Shown: positions 22,830 to 34,555 of the stretch, piece by piece
Position numbering within the stretch: position 1 is the first letter of the stretch
How the letters are laid out: each line of letters begins with the position of its first letter
NCBI RefSeq assembly: GCF_963576675.1
Contig: NC_088913.1
Coordinates: 17,559,001 to 17,623,000, forward strand
Length of the DNA: 64,000 nucleotides
Source: Euphorbia lathyris
Taxonomy: Eukaryota > Streptophyta > Magnoliopsida > Malpighiales > Euphorbiaceae
Reading direction: 5' to 3'
Made by a program: the position numbers and the translations under genes
Notes under the pieces: generated by a model
What the model was told of the DNA's origin: nothing
The model's input: the letters and a program-made list of their open reading frames with translations, nothing else
The model's database searches: none

Positions 22830-23200
22830 GTGAATACTATCCCGGACAGTGTGTCAGGATAAATGGTCACATTTCTATTAGTATTTTTAGCCCTTGGATT
22901 TTCTGGGTTTAAGTTTGTTTTTTTTTTTTTTTTTTAAGGTTCTAGGTTGGAAGTTGATCTTATATATATATAATATATAGATGCATATGATAGAGGAGAA
23001 AATGATTTTTTTTTTCAATACTTGATGGTTGTGATAACAGGGGCGGAACTAGGAGGGTTGGGTTGGGGTGGGCTCGAGCCCCGGCAGGCCGCCGGAGAAT
23101 TGAGAAAAAAAAAATTAGTTATGGTGTCAGATAATATTTTGGAGAGAATTATATTGACTCTATGTAGTATTATTTTAATGTTTAAAAGTAGATAAGATGG
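22830..23200. other. Spacer upstream of wax synthase copy A
   Basis: Upstream region of the minus-strand wax synthase gene. It contains a T-run at 22918-22936, a short TA run near 22962-22980 and a GGGGCGGAACTAGGAGG fragment at 23041. No gene seen. Confidence 0.5.
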
Positions 23201-23216
23201 TTAAGACTGCTTACTT

Positions 23217-23673
23217 TTGGGTAGGAGGGTTCGTTGTTAACTTAGGTATTTGCAGTGTTGTGCTTGCGGAGCTATGGGGTCTGTACTTCGGGTTGAAGTT
23301 TGCTTGGGATAGATATTTCCGTAGAGTTGTATTCGAAATGGACTCGCTTGTGGTTGTGGATTTGGTGAAGAATGGTAAGGATCATAGGAATAGGTTCTTT
23401 TAGCTGATTGATGAGTGTCAAAGATTGTTAAGACATGATTGGGAAGAGGTTAGATTGATTCATGTTCTCCGCGAAGGTAACCATGTCGCGGACTAGATGG
23501 CGAATTACGCAGGAAGTTTACCCCTGGGTCTTCACGAGTGTAAGGTGCCCCTACAGGCATCCTAGATATCTTATTCTCTGATATTTGTGGTACTTGTCTT
23601 CCTAGGATGACTAGTATCACTTAGCTTGTTCTTTGTTGTGTTTCGGGGTTTCGTCCCCTCCATTATGATAAAA
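23217..23673 (+). mobile_element. 5'-truncated LINE: decayed RNase H
   Basis: The reading frame has stops but contains VVLAELWGLYFGL, VVFEMDSLVVVDLV and LREGNHVAD, which are L1 RNase H motifs. AAGACTGCTTACTT flanks it at 23203-23216 and 23674-23687, a clear LINE-type duplication. Same subfamily as 10370-10716 and different from the LINE at 26715. Confidence 0.82.
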
Positions 23674-23974
23674 AAGACTGCTTACTTCTATTTGAAATGT
23701 CCTATGTTCAACTCCCTCCAATCTCATTTTATTTTAAAAAGTTTTTATTTATTTTATTTTTATTTTGATAACACTTTTATATTTAATATTCATTTTTATT
23801 ATGTTTTTACCAGTAAAAAAAAGTAAACATGTTTAATTTTCTATTAGTTCAATGCTAGTTTCTAAGAAATGATAACATTTTTACAGTTTTAACGCGTTGG
23901 AGGCTAAAAAATTTTTGTCCAGTCCGAACGGGCTGGACTTTGAAAATTTACCGTCAACCGCACGGTTAAAAACA

Positions 23975-24440
23975 ACTTGTTCTCTTAATACATCATTTTT
24001 CCTTGAACTTTTAAAGTGTCACGATAGTCTCTTCAATTTATATAAAATATTCAAATTTTTTTTAAGTTATAAAATAATCAATGAATCACTCAGTTGAAAA
24101 AAGAAAAAAGTAAGTTGCGTGTGGAAGATGTGTTGCATGTATTTTTGAATGTTATTATATAATTCACATAACGGATTAAAAAAGAGGTTTTTACTTGCTG
24201 AACTATAAAACTTATCTTCTCAAATATTAAAATTGTATACTTCGACATTTGTCCTTTTGCTTTTTAAAACTCGTACAATATATCTTCCGCGTTTAACCTT
24301 GTTTTTTTAACTAAGTAATTAATTAACTAAATTTTACATAAGTTTTAAAAGAAAATGCTGGAAAATTTATGTAAATTGAGGCACATTTGAAACATTTTAA
24401 AAATTCACAAGGTAATCAACCTTTTCAGTAAACAATTCAT
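23975..24440. mobile_element. MITE, family copy 1 (AATACATCATTT ends)
   Basis: Decayed member of the family at 48009-48487 and 50127-50657. It shares TTAATACATCATTT, GTAAGTTGCGTGTGG and the central TTGCTGAACTATAAAACTTATCTTCTC region. Both arms are degenerate. Confidence 0.65.
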
Positions 24441-24661
24441 CTTACTTTTATTTTCCACGTGATAAAAAAGTATCAATATGGCCCATATTTTTCTCCCCTT
24501 ATTGTTTTTCCTTTTGTTTTTGTTTTTTTTTTTTGATAGTTATTGTTTTTCCTTTTTATTAATTTCTTTTTTATGTCGGCAGAGCAGATAATTGGGTTTT
24601 GGTTTTAATGCTTATAATGTCCATTATAATTAATTATTTGAAACAATATATATATATATTA

Positions 24662-25929
24662 TATAGGAGAGGTTCTTGTAAGAACCTTTTTTAGATGAGG
24701 ACACTTCCTTATAGTGAGAATACTCAAAACTACGTCGTTTTGAGTATGAAAATTAGAAAAAAACGCTGCTGATGATGGGGTTCAAAAACCTTGGACCCTT
24801 CATTTACACTCCACACTGTTTATCACTGAGACAATTACTTTTTTTGTATATTATGTCGCGTGCGGCTTAATATACAACTTCCCTTGTAGCTTCTATTGTT
24901 TAATATTTGACGCATGCACTTATTAATATCGATTATATGTGCATAATAATGAATTATTAATAGAAAAAAAAAGAAATGTGCATAATAATGAATTATTAAT
25001 AGAAAAAAAATTCAAAAAACGTGCTCTAATTTCTTATTTATTTAATTCCTCTATATTTTTGCAATTTATCTTTTAAAATGTTAAGGACGATGTTCTAAAT
25101 ATTGTTACATATGTTCTAAACTTTATAATTTGTGTTCTAAAAATTAAGTATAATGTTTTAAAAAAACCAGTAAATATATGGACCATTTTTGCATTTGTGC
25201 TATAATATAATTTATAACTCATATTCTAAATAACATAACGTATGTTCTAAAAAACATAACGTATGTTCTAAAGTTTATAGTTTGTGTTCCAAAAATTAAG
25301 TATAATGTTCTAAAAAAATCAGTAGATATCTGGATCGTTTTTACATTTGTTCCAAAAATATAATTTATAACTCATGTTCGAAAAAACATAACACATGTTC
25401 TAAAAAACATAACGTATGTTCTAAAAAATATGTCGTATGTTCTAAACTTCATAGTTCATGTTTTAAAAGTTAAAATATATGTTCTAACGTATGTTTTAAA
25501 AAATATATTTTCTTATATAACATAAATTACAAAAATATAAAGGAATTAAATAAATAAGAAGTTGGCGGATGTTCTTGGATTTTTTTTTTTCTATTAATAA
25601 TTCATTATTATGCACATTTCTTTTTTCTATTAATAATTCATTATTATGCATATTTAATTGATATTAATAAGTGCATGCCTCAAATATTAAACAATATAGA
25701 AGCCACTAGTACAATGGTATATTAAGCAGCACGCGTGTTATAATGTACAGGAGAAACAATTGTCTTAGTGATAAGTAGGGTGGAGTGTAGATGGAAGTGT
25801 CTAGGTTCAACTCCCTCAAGCAACATTTATTTATTTTTATTGATTTTTATACTCAAAACGACGTAGTTTTGAGTGTTCTCGCCATAAGGAAGTGTCCTCA
25901 CCTAAGAGGAGGTTCTCACTTGATCCCTC

Positions 25930-25934
<5 letters not shown>
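24662..25934. mobile_element. Foldback element in a TA microsatellite
   Basis: The left end AGGAGAGGTTCTTGTAAG and right end CACTTGATCCCTCCCCT belong to two long inverted arms. Shared arm blocks include GAGGACACTTCCTTATAG, ACTCAAAACTACGTCGTTTT and ATAATGAATTATTAATAGAA. Both ends abut TA repeats (24645-24661 and 25935-25972). The centre (about 25080-25500) is a minisatellite of ATGTTCTAAA and ACATAACGTATGTTC units. No coding region. Insertion into TA repeats recalls the rice Micron elements (comparison from memory). Confidence 0.8.

Positions 25935-25972
<38 letters not shown>
25935..25972. repeat. (TA)n microsatellite
   Basis: About 19 TA units at the right edge of the foldback element. Confidence 0.95.
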
Positions 25973-25975
<3 letters not shown>

Positions 25976-25979
25976 AAGT

Positions 25980-26204
25980 TGTAAGAAACATTATATTTAT
26001 CGGTTAAGACTGACTTGAGTGGTTAAGAACTTTAAGTTGTCTAAGTTAGATCTCGAATTCGAATCCTAGCTTATATAGAAAGCTTTAATTGAGAGAGAAT
26101 CCACATAAAGGATGTCTGACGAGATTCGAACTAAAAAATCGGATAAACTATTAAAAAAACATTATAATTAGTGGGGTGGATAGGATGTCTGACGAGCTTC
26201 GATT
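25980..26204 (+). repeat. Possible SINE fragment and duplicated flank
   Basis: GAGTGGTTAAGAAC and GAATTCGAATCC (about 26015-26066) resemble A and B boxes. GGATGTCTGACGAG occurs twice (26108 and 26184), so the region also holds a small local duplication. No gene. Confidence 0.4.
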
Positions 26205-26795
26205 TAGGGGTGTTCAAAAATCAAACCGGACCGAAATAACCGACCGAATCGATGAATTTCGGTTTTTCGGTTCGGTTTTCGGTCTATTAGGTTCGGTTTC
26301 AGTTTTATTTTTATAATATTTCGGTAATTTCGGTCGGTTTGGTTTTTTAATCAAAATTACTAAATTAACCGAAAAAACCGAAAGAAATTAAATATAATTA
26401 GAAATTAGATTTATTATATAATTAGTGTATGTCATTTATTATTCTAAGTTATATTTGATTTAGAATTATATTATTAGAACCTTTGTTAAGCATGATAGTT
26501 TTTGGATTGCCTGTAACTGATTATATTATCAGTCTATTTAATGTTTATCTATCAATTTAGTACAATTATACACTAATTCATATTTGGAATTAAGATTGAT
26601 TTCATTTCTATATAAAATTTCGATGTTTTTTTCTTTCTCTTCTTTTTTTTCTTTCAATCCAAAAAGGAAAATAAAAAATAAAAATTGTTATATATATAAG
26701 TAAATACCCAACAAATCTGATTTTCCGCCTCCTAATAAATACTATTCTCCTTCTGCCCGTGGACTAGCCAACACAACTTTGGTGAACTACGGTTT

Positions 26796-28898
26796 ATGGT
26801 GAAACGAGTTAGGGATAGATCTAGGGATAGGGGGGCTGTGGGCGGCGAGGGGTGGTCGGATCAGGAGGGGGTTTGCGGCAGGGAAGGGGGCGGCGACCTG
26901 GTGGTATGGGGCGAGAAGGGTGAGGCGTGTATGGTTGGCGGCGGGCGTGCGCCTGGTGTAGATCGGGGCGGGGCGCTCGGCGGAGTGGAGGCAGGGGAGA
27001 TCAGGGGCGTCGGCAGGGATCTTGTGGGCATAGATGGGGCGTCGGCAGGGATCTCGCGGGTGGCTCCCCTGCGGCTGGGGTCGGATCTGTGTGATCCGCG
27101 GGCGGTAGAGTCGGCAGTGATGTCGCGGGAGGCTATCCTGCGGCTGGGGGCGGATCAAAGGGATATGCGGGCGGCTGGGTTCTCTGATGCAGGGGGCAAG
27201 GCTCCCCCAATCTCGGGGGGAGATGCGGGGCGGGGGGTGCCTGGCGCAGGGCTATGCGCCGATAGTACCGGGCACTACCCAGGCGCTGCCGGCTCCTCGG
27301 CCGGGCAGTGGGCTGGGGCTATCGGCGCAGTGCCTAGTGCGGGATCCTCTTCTCCGGGCAGTGATGGGCAGGCAGGGGCAACGGCAGGGAGGCAGGCTGC
27401 CTCGGGTCTGGATGTTTCTAATAAATCGGGAAGGGTTGGTGTTGAAGGAGTAGCTCAAGGGAAGTCGGTTTCCCCCAGACCTAGGGTTCAGATGAGTGAG
27501 GTTGGTAAAAACTCTTGGAAGGACACGGTCATGGGGGTGGCTGAGGAAGAGCCGGTTTTAGAGGAAGTTTTAATGGTGGGAGAATTTGATGATATGTTCT
27601 CGGATTCTGATAAGGAAGATAATGGCCAGGAGGATCCTCTCTGTCCGGTCATTAGACTTTTCGCTGTAGAGAAGCGTGAGCTCAGAGAGAAGTGGAAGGT
27701 GTCTTTGATTGTTACTGTCCTGGGTAAGCGAATTAGTTTTAACTATTTTGCCCAAAGAATACAAGCGCAGTGGGCAAGGAAAGGTAAAGTCAGTATTACT
27801 GACCTGGAAAATGACTACTATGTCATTAAATTTACCAGGGTTGAGGATTATAATTCGGTTATCAAGGGAGGCCCATATATCATTTCCAATCATGTTTTGG
27901 CCTTACGGCCTTGGGTTCCTAATTTTAATCCTCACGACTGTTCGGTTAACATGATCTTGACTTGGGTAAGATTCCCGGGCCTTCCCATTGAGTACTACAG
28001 TGAAAACTTTCTTAGTAAAATAGGAGGTTTGGTTGGTAAGGTCCACCATGTGGACAAAACTACAATTGGGGCCATTAGGGGAAAGTTTGCTAGGGTGTGT
28101 ATAGATGTTGATCTGGCTAAACCTTTACTATCAAAGTTCTGTGTTCAGGATAAAGTGTTCTTCATTGAGTATGAAGGTTTACATAACATTTGTTATGATT
28201 GTGGCATGTATGGTCATTCTCAGGAGAGTTGCCCTAAAAGGGAGAAGGTTGTTAAAGAGAGGGTTGAGAGTAGTGTGGGGATAACTGGAGGGAACCAGGG
28301 GAACGAAGGGAACTTTGGTCTCTGGATGGTGGCAAAGAGGCCCGCTAGACGTAGGAATCAACCTTCAGTTGTTTACAATTGTCCTCCTGATATCATCACA
28401 AATTCTAAGTCCCCTTCTTCTAAAGCTACTGTTATTCCAAATGTCAAGGAGAAGCCTGTCCTCAAAGCTAGGGAGGAGACTGGGGCTTCTTCAGCAGTCT
28501 TGCCTGGTTCCAGATTTGGGGCCCTGATGATTCAGGAAGTTCAAGAGTCGGACCAAGATGAGAATCATATGGATCAGAGCATGCTAGGATTGGAGTCTGT
28601 TGATCCAGTCGAGAAGGTGGTTGAATTTGTTAACCCGCTTTTTGTCTCTAAAGATGAAGCCCAGGGGGGGACCCTGACCCTTGTAGCTAGAAGGATGAAG
28701 AAATCAAATGAGGTTAGTATTCCTGTTCCTGGTATTGATCCTGGGATTGGGAAATCTATGGGAGTTAACAAAACTAATATGAAAAAGCTTAAAGGAAAAC
28801 AAAAAAGTGCCCTTAACACTTTGGCTTTTCCAGATAAGAGGGGGCCTGCGAGTACCTCGGTAAGGCTCTCAGGAGCCCCTAGTAAATACCTGGCTTAG
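26796..28898 (+). CDS. LINE ORF1: DUF4283 and zinc-knuckle protein
   Basis: 700 residues, fully open. Roughly the first 250 residues are Gly, Ala and Ser rich and low in complexity, with a GC content far above the surroundings. Then comes a DUF4283-type RNA-binding region (about 285-425, including NHVLALRPWVPNF and WVRFPGLPIEYY). A CCHC zinc knuckle CYDCGMYGHSQESC follows (28193-28234). In plant L1 elements this protein coats the element RNA. It ends 31 nt before the likely ORF2 start at 28930. Confidence 0.9.
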   Translation: MVKRVRDRSRDRGAVGGEGWSDQEGVCGREGGGDLVVWGEKGEACMVGGGRAPGVDRGGALGGVEAGEIRGVGRDLVGIDGASAGISRVAPLRLGSDLCDPRAVESAVMSREAILRLGADQRDMRAAGFSDAGGKAPPISGGDAGRGVPGAGLCADSTGHYPGAAGSSAGQWAGAIGAVPSAGSSSPGSDGQAGATAGRQAASGLDVSNKSGRVGVEGVAQGKSVSPRPRVQMSEVGKNSWKDTVMGVAEEEPVLEEVLMVGEFDDMFSDSDKEDNGQEDPLCPVIRLFAVEKRELREKWKVSLIVTVLGKRISFNYFAQRIQAQWARKGKVSITDLENDYYVIKFTRVEDYNSVIKGGPYIISNHVLALRPWVPNFNPHDCSVNMILTWVRFPGLPIEYYSENFLSKIGGLVGKVHHVDKTTIGAIRGKFARVCIDVDLAKPLLSKFCVQDKVFFIEYEGLHNICYDCGMYGHSQESCPKREKVVKERVESSVGITGGNQGNEGNFGLWMVAKRPARRRNQPSVVYNCPPDIITNSKSPSSKATVIPNVKEKPVLKAREETGASSAVLPGSRFGALMIQEVQESDQDENHMDQSMLGLESVDPVEKVVEFVNPLFVSKDEAQGGTLTLVARRMKKSNEVSIPVPGIDPGIGKSMGVNKTNMKKLKGKQKSALNTLAFPDKRGPASTSVRLSGAPSKYLA

Positions 28899-28929
28899 GG
28901 TAGGGGTGTGGTCAGTTGTCCTCCTTTCT

Positions 28930-31900
28930 ATGGATTTGTTATGTTGGAATGTTAGGGGTGCGGCTAGCAAGGCTACCCGTATCCATATTAATGATCTTAT
29001 TAAGCAGTTTAATCCATCTTGTTTTGCTCTTTTGGAAACTAAGATTAGTGGTGAGAAAGCAGATGAGGTGGTTAAGAAGTTTAAGAACTGGTACTGTGTT
29101 AGATCGGAGGCAACTGGCCGAGCTAGGGGGATTTGGCTTTTTTGGAGGCCAGATCGGATTCATTTTGATGTTCTTAGCATGGATAAGCAGTTCATTCATT
29201 GTAAAGTGAGTATCTCCGGCAATACTCCTTTTTTGATTACCCTTTTGTATGCCGATCCTATCTTGTCTAATCGAAAACGACTCTGGGAGGTTCTCTATTC
29301 TATGAGTGTCAGCATTTCTGAGCCATGGTTTATGGCGGGTGACTTTAATGATATCGCCTTTATGAGTGATCAGAGAGGGGGATCCAATCATTATGTCAAT
29401 CGTTGTCTTCACCACAAGAATAGTATGGATTTATGTGGGCTTTCCGATCTGGGGGCTTCTGGTCATAAATTCACTTGGAAGCGTAATAATACATTTGTTC
29501 GATTAGACAAAGTCTACGCTAATGTTTTAGCTCTGACTTCCTTCCCTGAGTGTTCTGTGTTGAACCTCCCGTTCCGTCATTCGGATCATTGTCCTATTTT
29601 GTTTAGACTTTTGAGAGGTAAGCATCCTAGGGGTAAGAGACCGTTCCGGTATCAGTTGGCTTGGGAATCCCATCCTAAGTTCAAAGAGTTCGTTCACGAG
29701 AATTGGAAACCTCATTCGAATGTCCTGCAAGCTGCTGAAGGGTTTAGGAATAAGGTGCAGGGGTGGAATAGGAATGTGTTTGGGCATATTATCAGAAGGA
29801 AGAACAAGTTATTAAAGAGGATGGAGGGCATTCAACGAAGGTTGGAGGGGAGGTTTGATCATAGCCTGGAGGGCCTCCTCAGATCCCTTCAGAAGGAGCT
29901 GGAGGCTGTGCTTAGGCAGGAGGAGTTCCTTTGGTTCCAGAAGTCTCGGAAGTCTTGGATTAGAGATGGGGATTGTAATACCAGATACTTCCATCTATCT
30001 ACCCTGATCAGAAGGCAGAGAAATAGAATTGAGGCCATTAAAGATTCTAATGGTGATTGGGTGTATGAAGATGAGGTTATTCGGAACTTAGCCTTGGATT
30101 TCTATAAGGATCTGTTCAAAGAGGAACCTGTTCTTTTGGAGGGGGCTCACTCTATTGCTACCTTTCTTTTAATCAGTGAGGAAAGTAGTCAGGATGCCTT
30201 TCAACCTATTTCCCGAAAAGAGATTGACCAAGCCATCTTCAGCATTGGGGCTTCTAAAGCTCCTGGGATTGATGGTCTGCCGGTGGGCTTTTACCATAAG
30301 CATTGGGAAGTCGTGAAGGAAGGCATCTATAATTTTATCTTAGGGGTGTTCAATGGTTCGAAGGATATTGAGCTGGTTAATAGAACCCTCCTAGTTCTGA
30401 TTCCTAAGATTGATAAGCCTTCTTCCTTTTTGCATATGAGACCTATCAGTCTTTGTAATGTTCTTTACAAAACAGTTACAAAGATTATGGCTAATAGAAT
30501 CCGTGGCATTCTTCCTGCGATCATTTGTCAGAATCAGGGTAGTTTTGTGCCTGGTAGACAAATGATGGATAATGTGGTGATCGCCCAAGAGATGGTCCAC
30601 ACGATGAAGATTAGGAAGGGGAAGAAAGGCATTGTGGCTTTGAAGCTGGATTTGGAGAAGGCCTATGATCGTATCAATTGGGATTTCTTGATGGAGAGCC
30701 TTGAGAGAGCTAGAATCCCGGACAGCTGGAGAAGATTAATTAAGGTATGTATTTCTTCTCCTGTGTTTCAAGTTATGGTCAATGGGGATATGTCGGAGGA
30801 ATTTTCCCCGGGCAGGGGAATCCGTCAGGGGGGATCCTATGAGCCCCTTCCTTTTTGTTATTGCTATGGAGAGGCTCTCTCACCTGATTCAGGATGCGAT
30901 TGATAATGGGAGTTTCCACCCTGTGGCGATCAACAGCTTCTTTCCCCAGGTGACTCACTTATTCTTTGCAGACGATGTCCTCATCTTTCTTGAGGGCAAT
31001 GAGGAGCAGTTGAGGGTCATTATGGATATTCTGGATTGTTTTTGTTCGACCTCTGGGCAGAAACTTAATATCCAGAAATCTAGGATGATGTGCTCTAAGA
31101 ATATGAATCAGAGAGTTTGTAAAAGATTAAGTAATCTCTCAGGTATTCCTCTTACTGATTCTCTTGGGAAGTATCTGGGCGTTCCCCTCCACAGTGAGCG
31201 TGTGTCTAAGGGCTCCTTCAAAGATACTTTGGATAGAGCTAATACGAAGTGTGCCACGTGGAAGGCCAAGACTCTGTCTCTCGCTGGCCGTCTCACGTTA
31301 ATTCAATCTGTTAATTGTGCTGCTCCCAATCACATCATGCAGGCTTGTAAGCTTCTGGACCCTATGCTTAATGATCTTGATAAGATTAACCGTAGGTTCC
31401 TGTGGGGGGAAGCTGCGGAGGGCAGGAAGATCCATCTAGTGCCTTGGAGTGAGGTTTGCCAACCTAAAGATTCTGGGGGTCTGGGAATTAGGAAAGCAAA
31501 GGACAATAATAAATTTTTATTAATGAAACTCCTTTGGCGTATGTGGCAAATCTCCTCCTCTCTTTGGGTTCGCCTCATTTGTGGTAAGTATCGGAAAGAC
31601 AAAATCTTCAGGGGCCCGAAAGAGAGAGTTGTTAATTGTTCCTTCCTCTAGAAAGGGCTTAGCGCTGTGTTTGATGAGTTCTGCTCGGGGGTTGGCTTGG
31701 AGGTGGGGAATGGTAAGTCCATTAGTTTCTGGTTTGATAACTGGATTGGGGATAAACCGTTAATGGATGTGTGTTCTTCCCCCCCTAGTGATATCCGCAG
31801 CTGGAGGATTGCCGATGTGGTGGACTCGGAAGGGGACTGGATCTGGTCGAAGTTTGATACTTTCTTTAGCCTTGAGACTCTCCTTAGAATTCGGGGAGTG

Positions 31901-33028
31901 AAGGTGAGTAATCAAGAAGAAGACTTGGATAGGCATTGCTGGGCGCTGACTAACAATGGAGTTTATTCTTACAAATCGGCCTTTGAAGCTTTCTCTATTA
32001 ATAGATCTGATCCTCCCTCGGATGTTTGGAAGTCCATTTGGGCCCTCAAAGTTCCTTACCGTATTAGGAGTTTCCTATGGCTGGGCGTTAAGGACAGGCT
32101 TCTTACTATTTCGGATAGGCACAGAAGGCACTTGGTTGATTCTAGAGCTTGCAGTAGATGCAGAGGCCATGTTGAGACTTTGTGCCATGCTCTTAGAGAT
32201 TGCTCTAATAGTAAAGAGGTTTGGAGGAAAATTCTCCCACACCATATTTTCTCTTCCTTCATGGCCCATTCTGAGGTCGACTGGTTCTCTGATGGTATTA
32301 GTGGCAAGTTACTTCCATACATGGAGCATGGTGACATTTTCTTTGCTATTATCTGTCACCAAGTTTGGAAATGGAGAAACGAGGAGATTTTTGGAGATAA
32401 AACTGTATTTATGACAAACTTAGCTGAATTCTTCTCGAAAAAACTTTTCTCTATTATCGATAGTTTCAAAGGAGAGTCCCTTGCCAGATCCTCCCAGTGT
32501 TGTGATGTCCATCTCGTTGGATGGAGCAGGCCAAGAGAGGGGGTTGTGAAGCTGAATACTGATGGTTCCTGCCTTAGTAATGGTAAGATTGCGGCTGGAG
32601 GTGTGCTTAGAGATGCAGGGGGCGCCTGGCTTTCTGGGTTCACCCAGAATTTAGGGTTGGGTTCTTCTTTCTCTGCGGAGCTCTGGGCTATTCTCACTGG
32701 TATCAATCTTGCTAAAAGGCTGGGTGTTAAGAGGCTTTCTGTTGAGTCTGATAATATGGAAGCCATCAAAATGATTTCTGAGAATCATACTATGGGTCTT
32801 AACAGTCGCAACCTCATCAAAGCTATTAAAAGGCTTTGCACCTCCTTTGAGTTCTTAGAGTTCAGTCACATATTTAGAGAGCAGAATCGAGTTGCAGATC
32901 GCTTGGCGGCGGCGGGCCATGAGGGGACGTTAGGTGTTACTACCCTTTTTGTTTCCCCTAGTTTCATTTCTCCTCTTCTTTTAGAAGATAGGATTGGGGT
33001 TAGCTTCCCTAGGCTAATCCCTGGGTAG
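28930..33028 (+). pseudogene. LINE ORF2: endonuclease, reverse transcriptase, RNase H (two lesions)
   Basis: Starts MDLLCWNVRGA, the usual start of the endonuclease (GDFNDIAF near 29338, SDHCPIL near 29581). Reverse transcriptase follows (ISLCNVLYKTV, KLDLEKAYDRINW, then FADDVLIF from about 30964). A zf-RVT region lies around 32030-32250. A plant-type RNase H follows (LNTDGSCLSN, SSFSAELWAIL, REQNRVADRLAA), ending at TAG 33026-33028. A G-run at about 30829-30834 has one base too many and breaks the frame, and a TAG at 31649-31651 interrupts it again. In the family this protein nicks DNA and primes reverse transcription at the target. This copy cannot make the whole enzyme. Confidence 0.92.
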
Positions 33029-33314
33029 TTTGTTGTTGTTTGTTTTTTCTTTTCCTTTTCTACCAAAAAAAAAAAGTAAATACCCAACAACATCATTAAC
33101 GATGTAATATTAACGTTATATAAAAATAATTGTTAATGAATTTTTTTAATATAAGAAAACCGAATAACCGAACCGAACCAACCGAAATAATTTGGTCCAT
33201 TCGGTTCGGTTATTTATTATTATTTGGTTAGGTTCGATTTTTATTTTTAAGATTATTCGGTTTTTGGTTATTTCGATTCGGTTTTCAGGCCGAACCGACC
33301 GATGAACACCCCTA

Positions 33315-33650
33315 CCTCGATTCAAGAAATCGGACAAATTATTAAAAAAATATTATAGTTAGTTGGGTGAATTTTAATTGATTATTAATTAAATTTATAT
33401 TTTTATATTTTCTTATTTAGTAATAAAAAATTATTATATAAATATAATTAAAATATATATTATAATATTTAAAATAGTTTAATATATAACTTCATTTAGT
33501 CATTAAGGTTCATGTGAATACTGCTACATATTTGTAATCTATATTTTTAAAATATGCAAACAATGTCATTTTTTTTTTAGCTTAGATAAGTAAAAAATAA
33601 TGTACATAAATAATATAATTCATCCAAACTAAGAAATAATGTTCTTTCTA
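33315..33650. other. AT-rich end of duplicated unit A
   Basis: No gene. 33355-33445 matches 50945-51030 (GTTAGTTGGGTG, TTTTAATTGATTATTAATT, AATAAAAAATTATTATATAAA), showing where unit B also ends. Confidence 0.6.
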
Positions 33651-33932
33651 CCTCTAAATAAAATAAATTTCAAATTAAAATTCTAATATATATAATATTT
33701 AATTTTAATTTTATTATTTAAAATATATTCAAATCGTGTCAGCATTATGTAAAACCGTGTCCTATTCACGCAATATTTTATCTTTAAAGTAGAGCATCCG
33801 GACGTTACAAACTAATAGTACATCCGTTTATTTATGGAAAAGAAAAAAAAAGTTAAAGTCGAATGATGAAATAATATATTTTTCCTGTTTTTGAATTATA
33901 AATAAATATGGTTATTAATTTGGTAATTACAG

Positions 33933-34305
33933 CCTGGATTCAGACCAATAATGGAAGTGAAAACGTAGCAGTTATTATTCGATATGAAAATGGTAAAATA
34001 TATAGGGGAGGCAGAGTTACAGCAAAAATGGGTGCTGGTCTTTCCTTAAAGTTGGTTTTTTTTGCTAACTTTTCCACTCCTGTTGACATTCTATTTAAGA
34101 TAACTATATTATATTTATCCAAATTACTTTTAATCAATTTAACTTTTTTAATCTAATTATGAATATGATTAATGTTCTGTTTTCTAATTTAATCTTATTG
34201 CAGAGCAATAATACAACTAAGGTGGAGATATGGGTGGATAATTTCTCTTTACAATCTTTTACCATGGAAGAATGGACATCTCACCATCATGATATTATTC
34301 ACAAG
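33933..34305 (+). pseudogene. Xylanase gene fragment (exons 4 and 5 only)
   Basis: Copies of xylanase exons 4 (33933-34099) and 5 (34204-34305) with the intron between. Exon 4 has lost one base at about 34027 and gained a T in the T-run near 34059, so a short stretch is out of frame. The exon 4 donor, GAG|GT in the intact gene, is AAG|AT here. Exon 5 gained one codon. Only part of the carbohydrate-binding module is encoded. Signal peptide and catalytic domain are absent. Non-functional relic. Confidence 0.9.
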
Positions 34306-34555
34306 GTATAAATTATATATATAGAAAAAAGAATACTATTATTATTTTATTGGTACAGAGATAATCCATTTTGTTTGACATAATTATAATTTTTATTACA
34401 TTTATATCATATCTAATCATATATAGATCAGATAACATGATTATGATACGACATGTTTTGATTTCTTTAACTGCTACATATTATAACTATTAACTATTAT
34501 ACATTATATTAGAAACAAAAAACACTAGTATACATTTTAATTGATGGATTACTTA

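Larger units (their letters stand above)
26715..33073 (+). mobile_element. Near-complete L1-type LINE (6.4 kb)
   Basis: Flanked by a perfect 17-bp duplication, AAGTAAATACCCAACAA, at 26698-26714 and 33074-33090, with poly(A) at the 3' end. It carries an ~80-bp 5' leader, ORF1 and ORF2, and a short 3' UTR. ORF1 is open; ORF2 has one frameshift and one stop. The perfect duplication implies a recent insertion. Confidence 0.95.
26205..33314. mobile_element. hAT-type element split by a LINE
   Basis: Left terminus TAGGGGTGTTCAAAAATC and right terminus GATGAACACCCCTA are inverted repeats. Flanking octamers CTTCGATT (26197-26204) and CCTCGATT (33315-33322) match at 7 of 8. The body is rich in AACCGAACCG and has no transposase. 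Without the LINE it would be about 730 bp. Confidence 0.85.

Noticed and set aside
25080..25500. CRISPR-like array from repeated ATGTTCTAAA units
   Set aside because: Spacing is irregular, units are AT-rich and degenerate, and the host is a plant; it is a minisatellite inside a foldback element.
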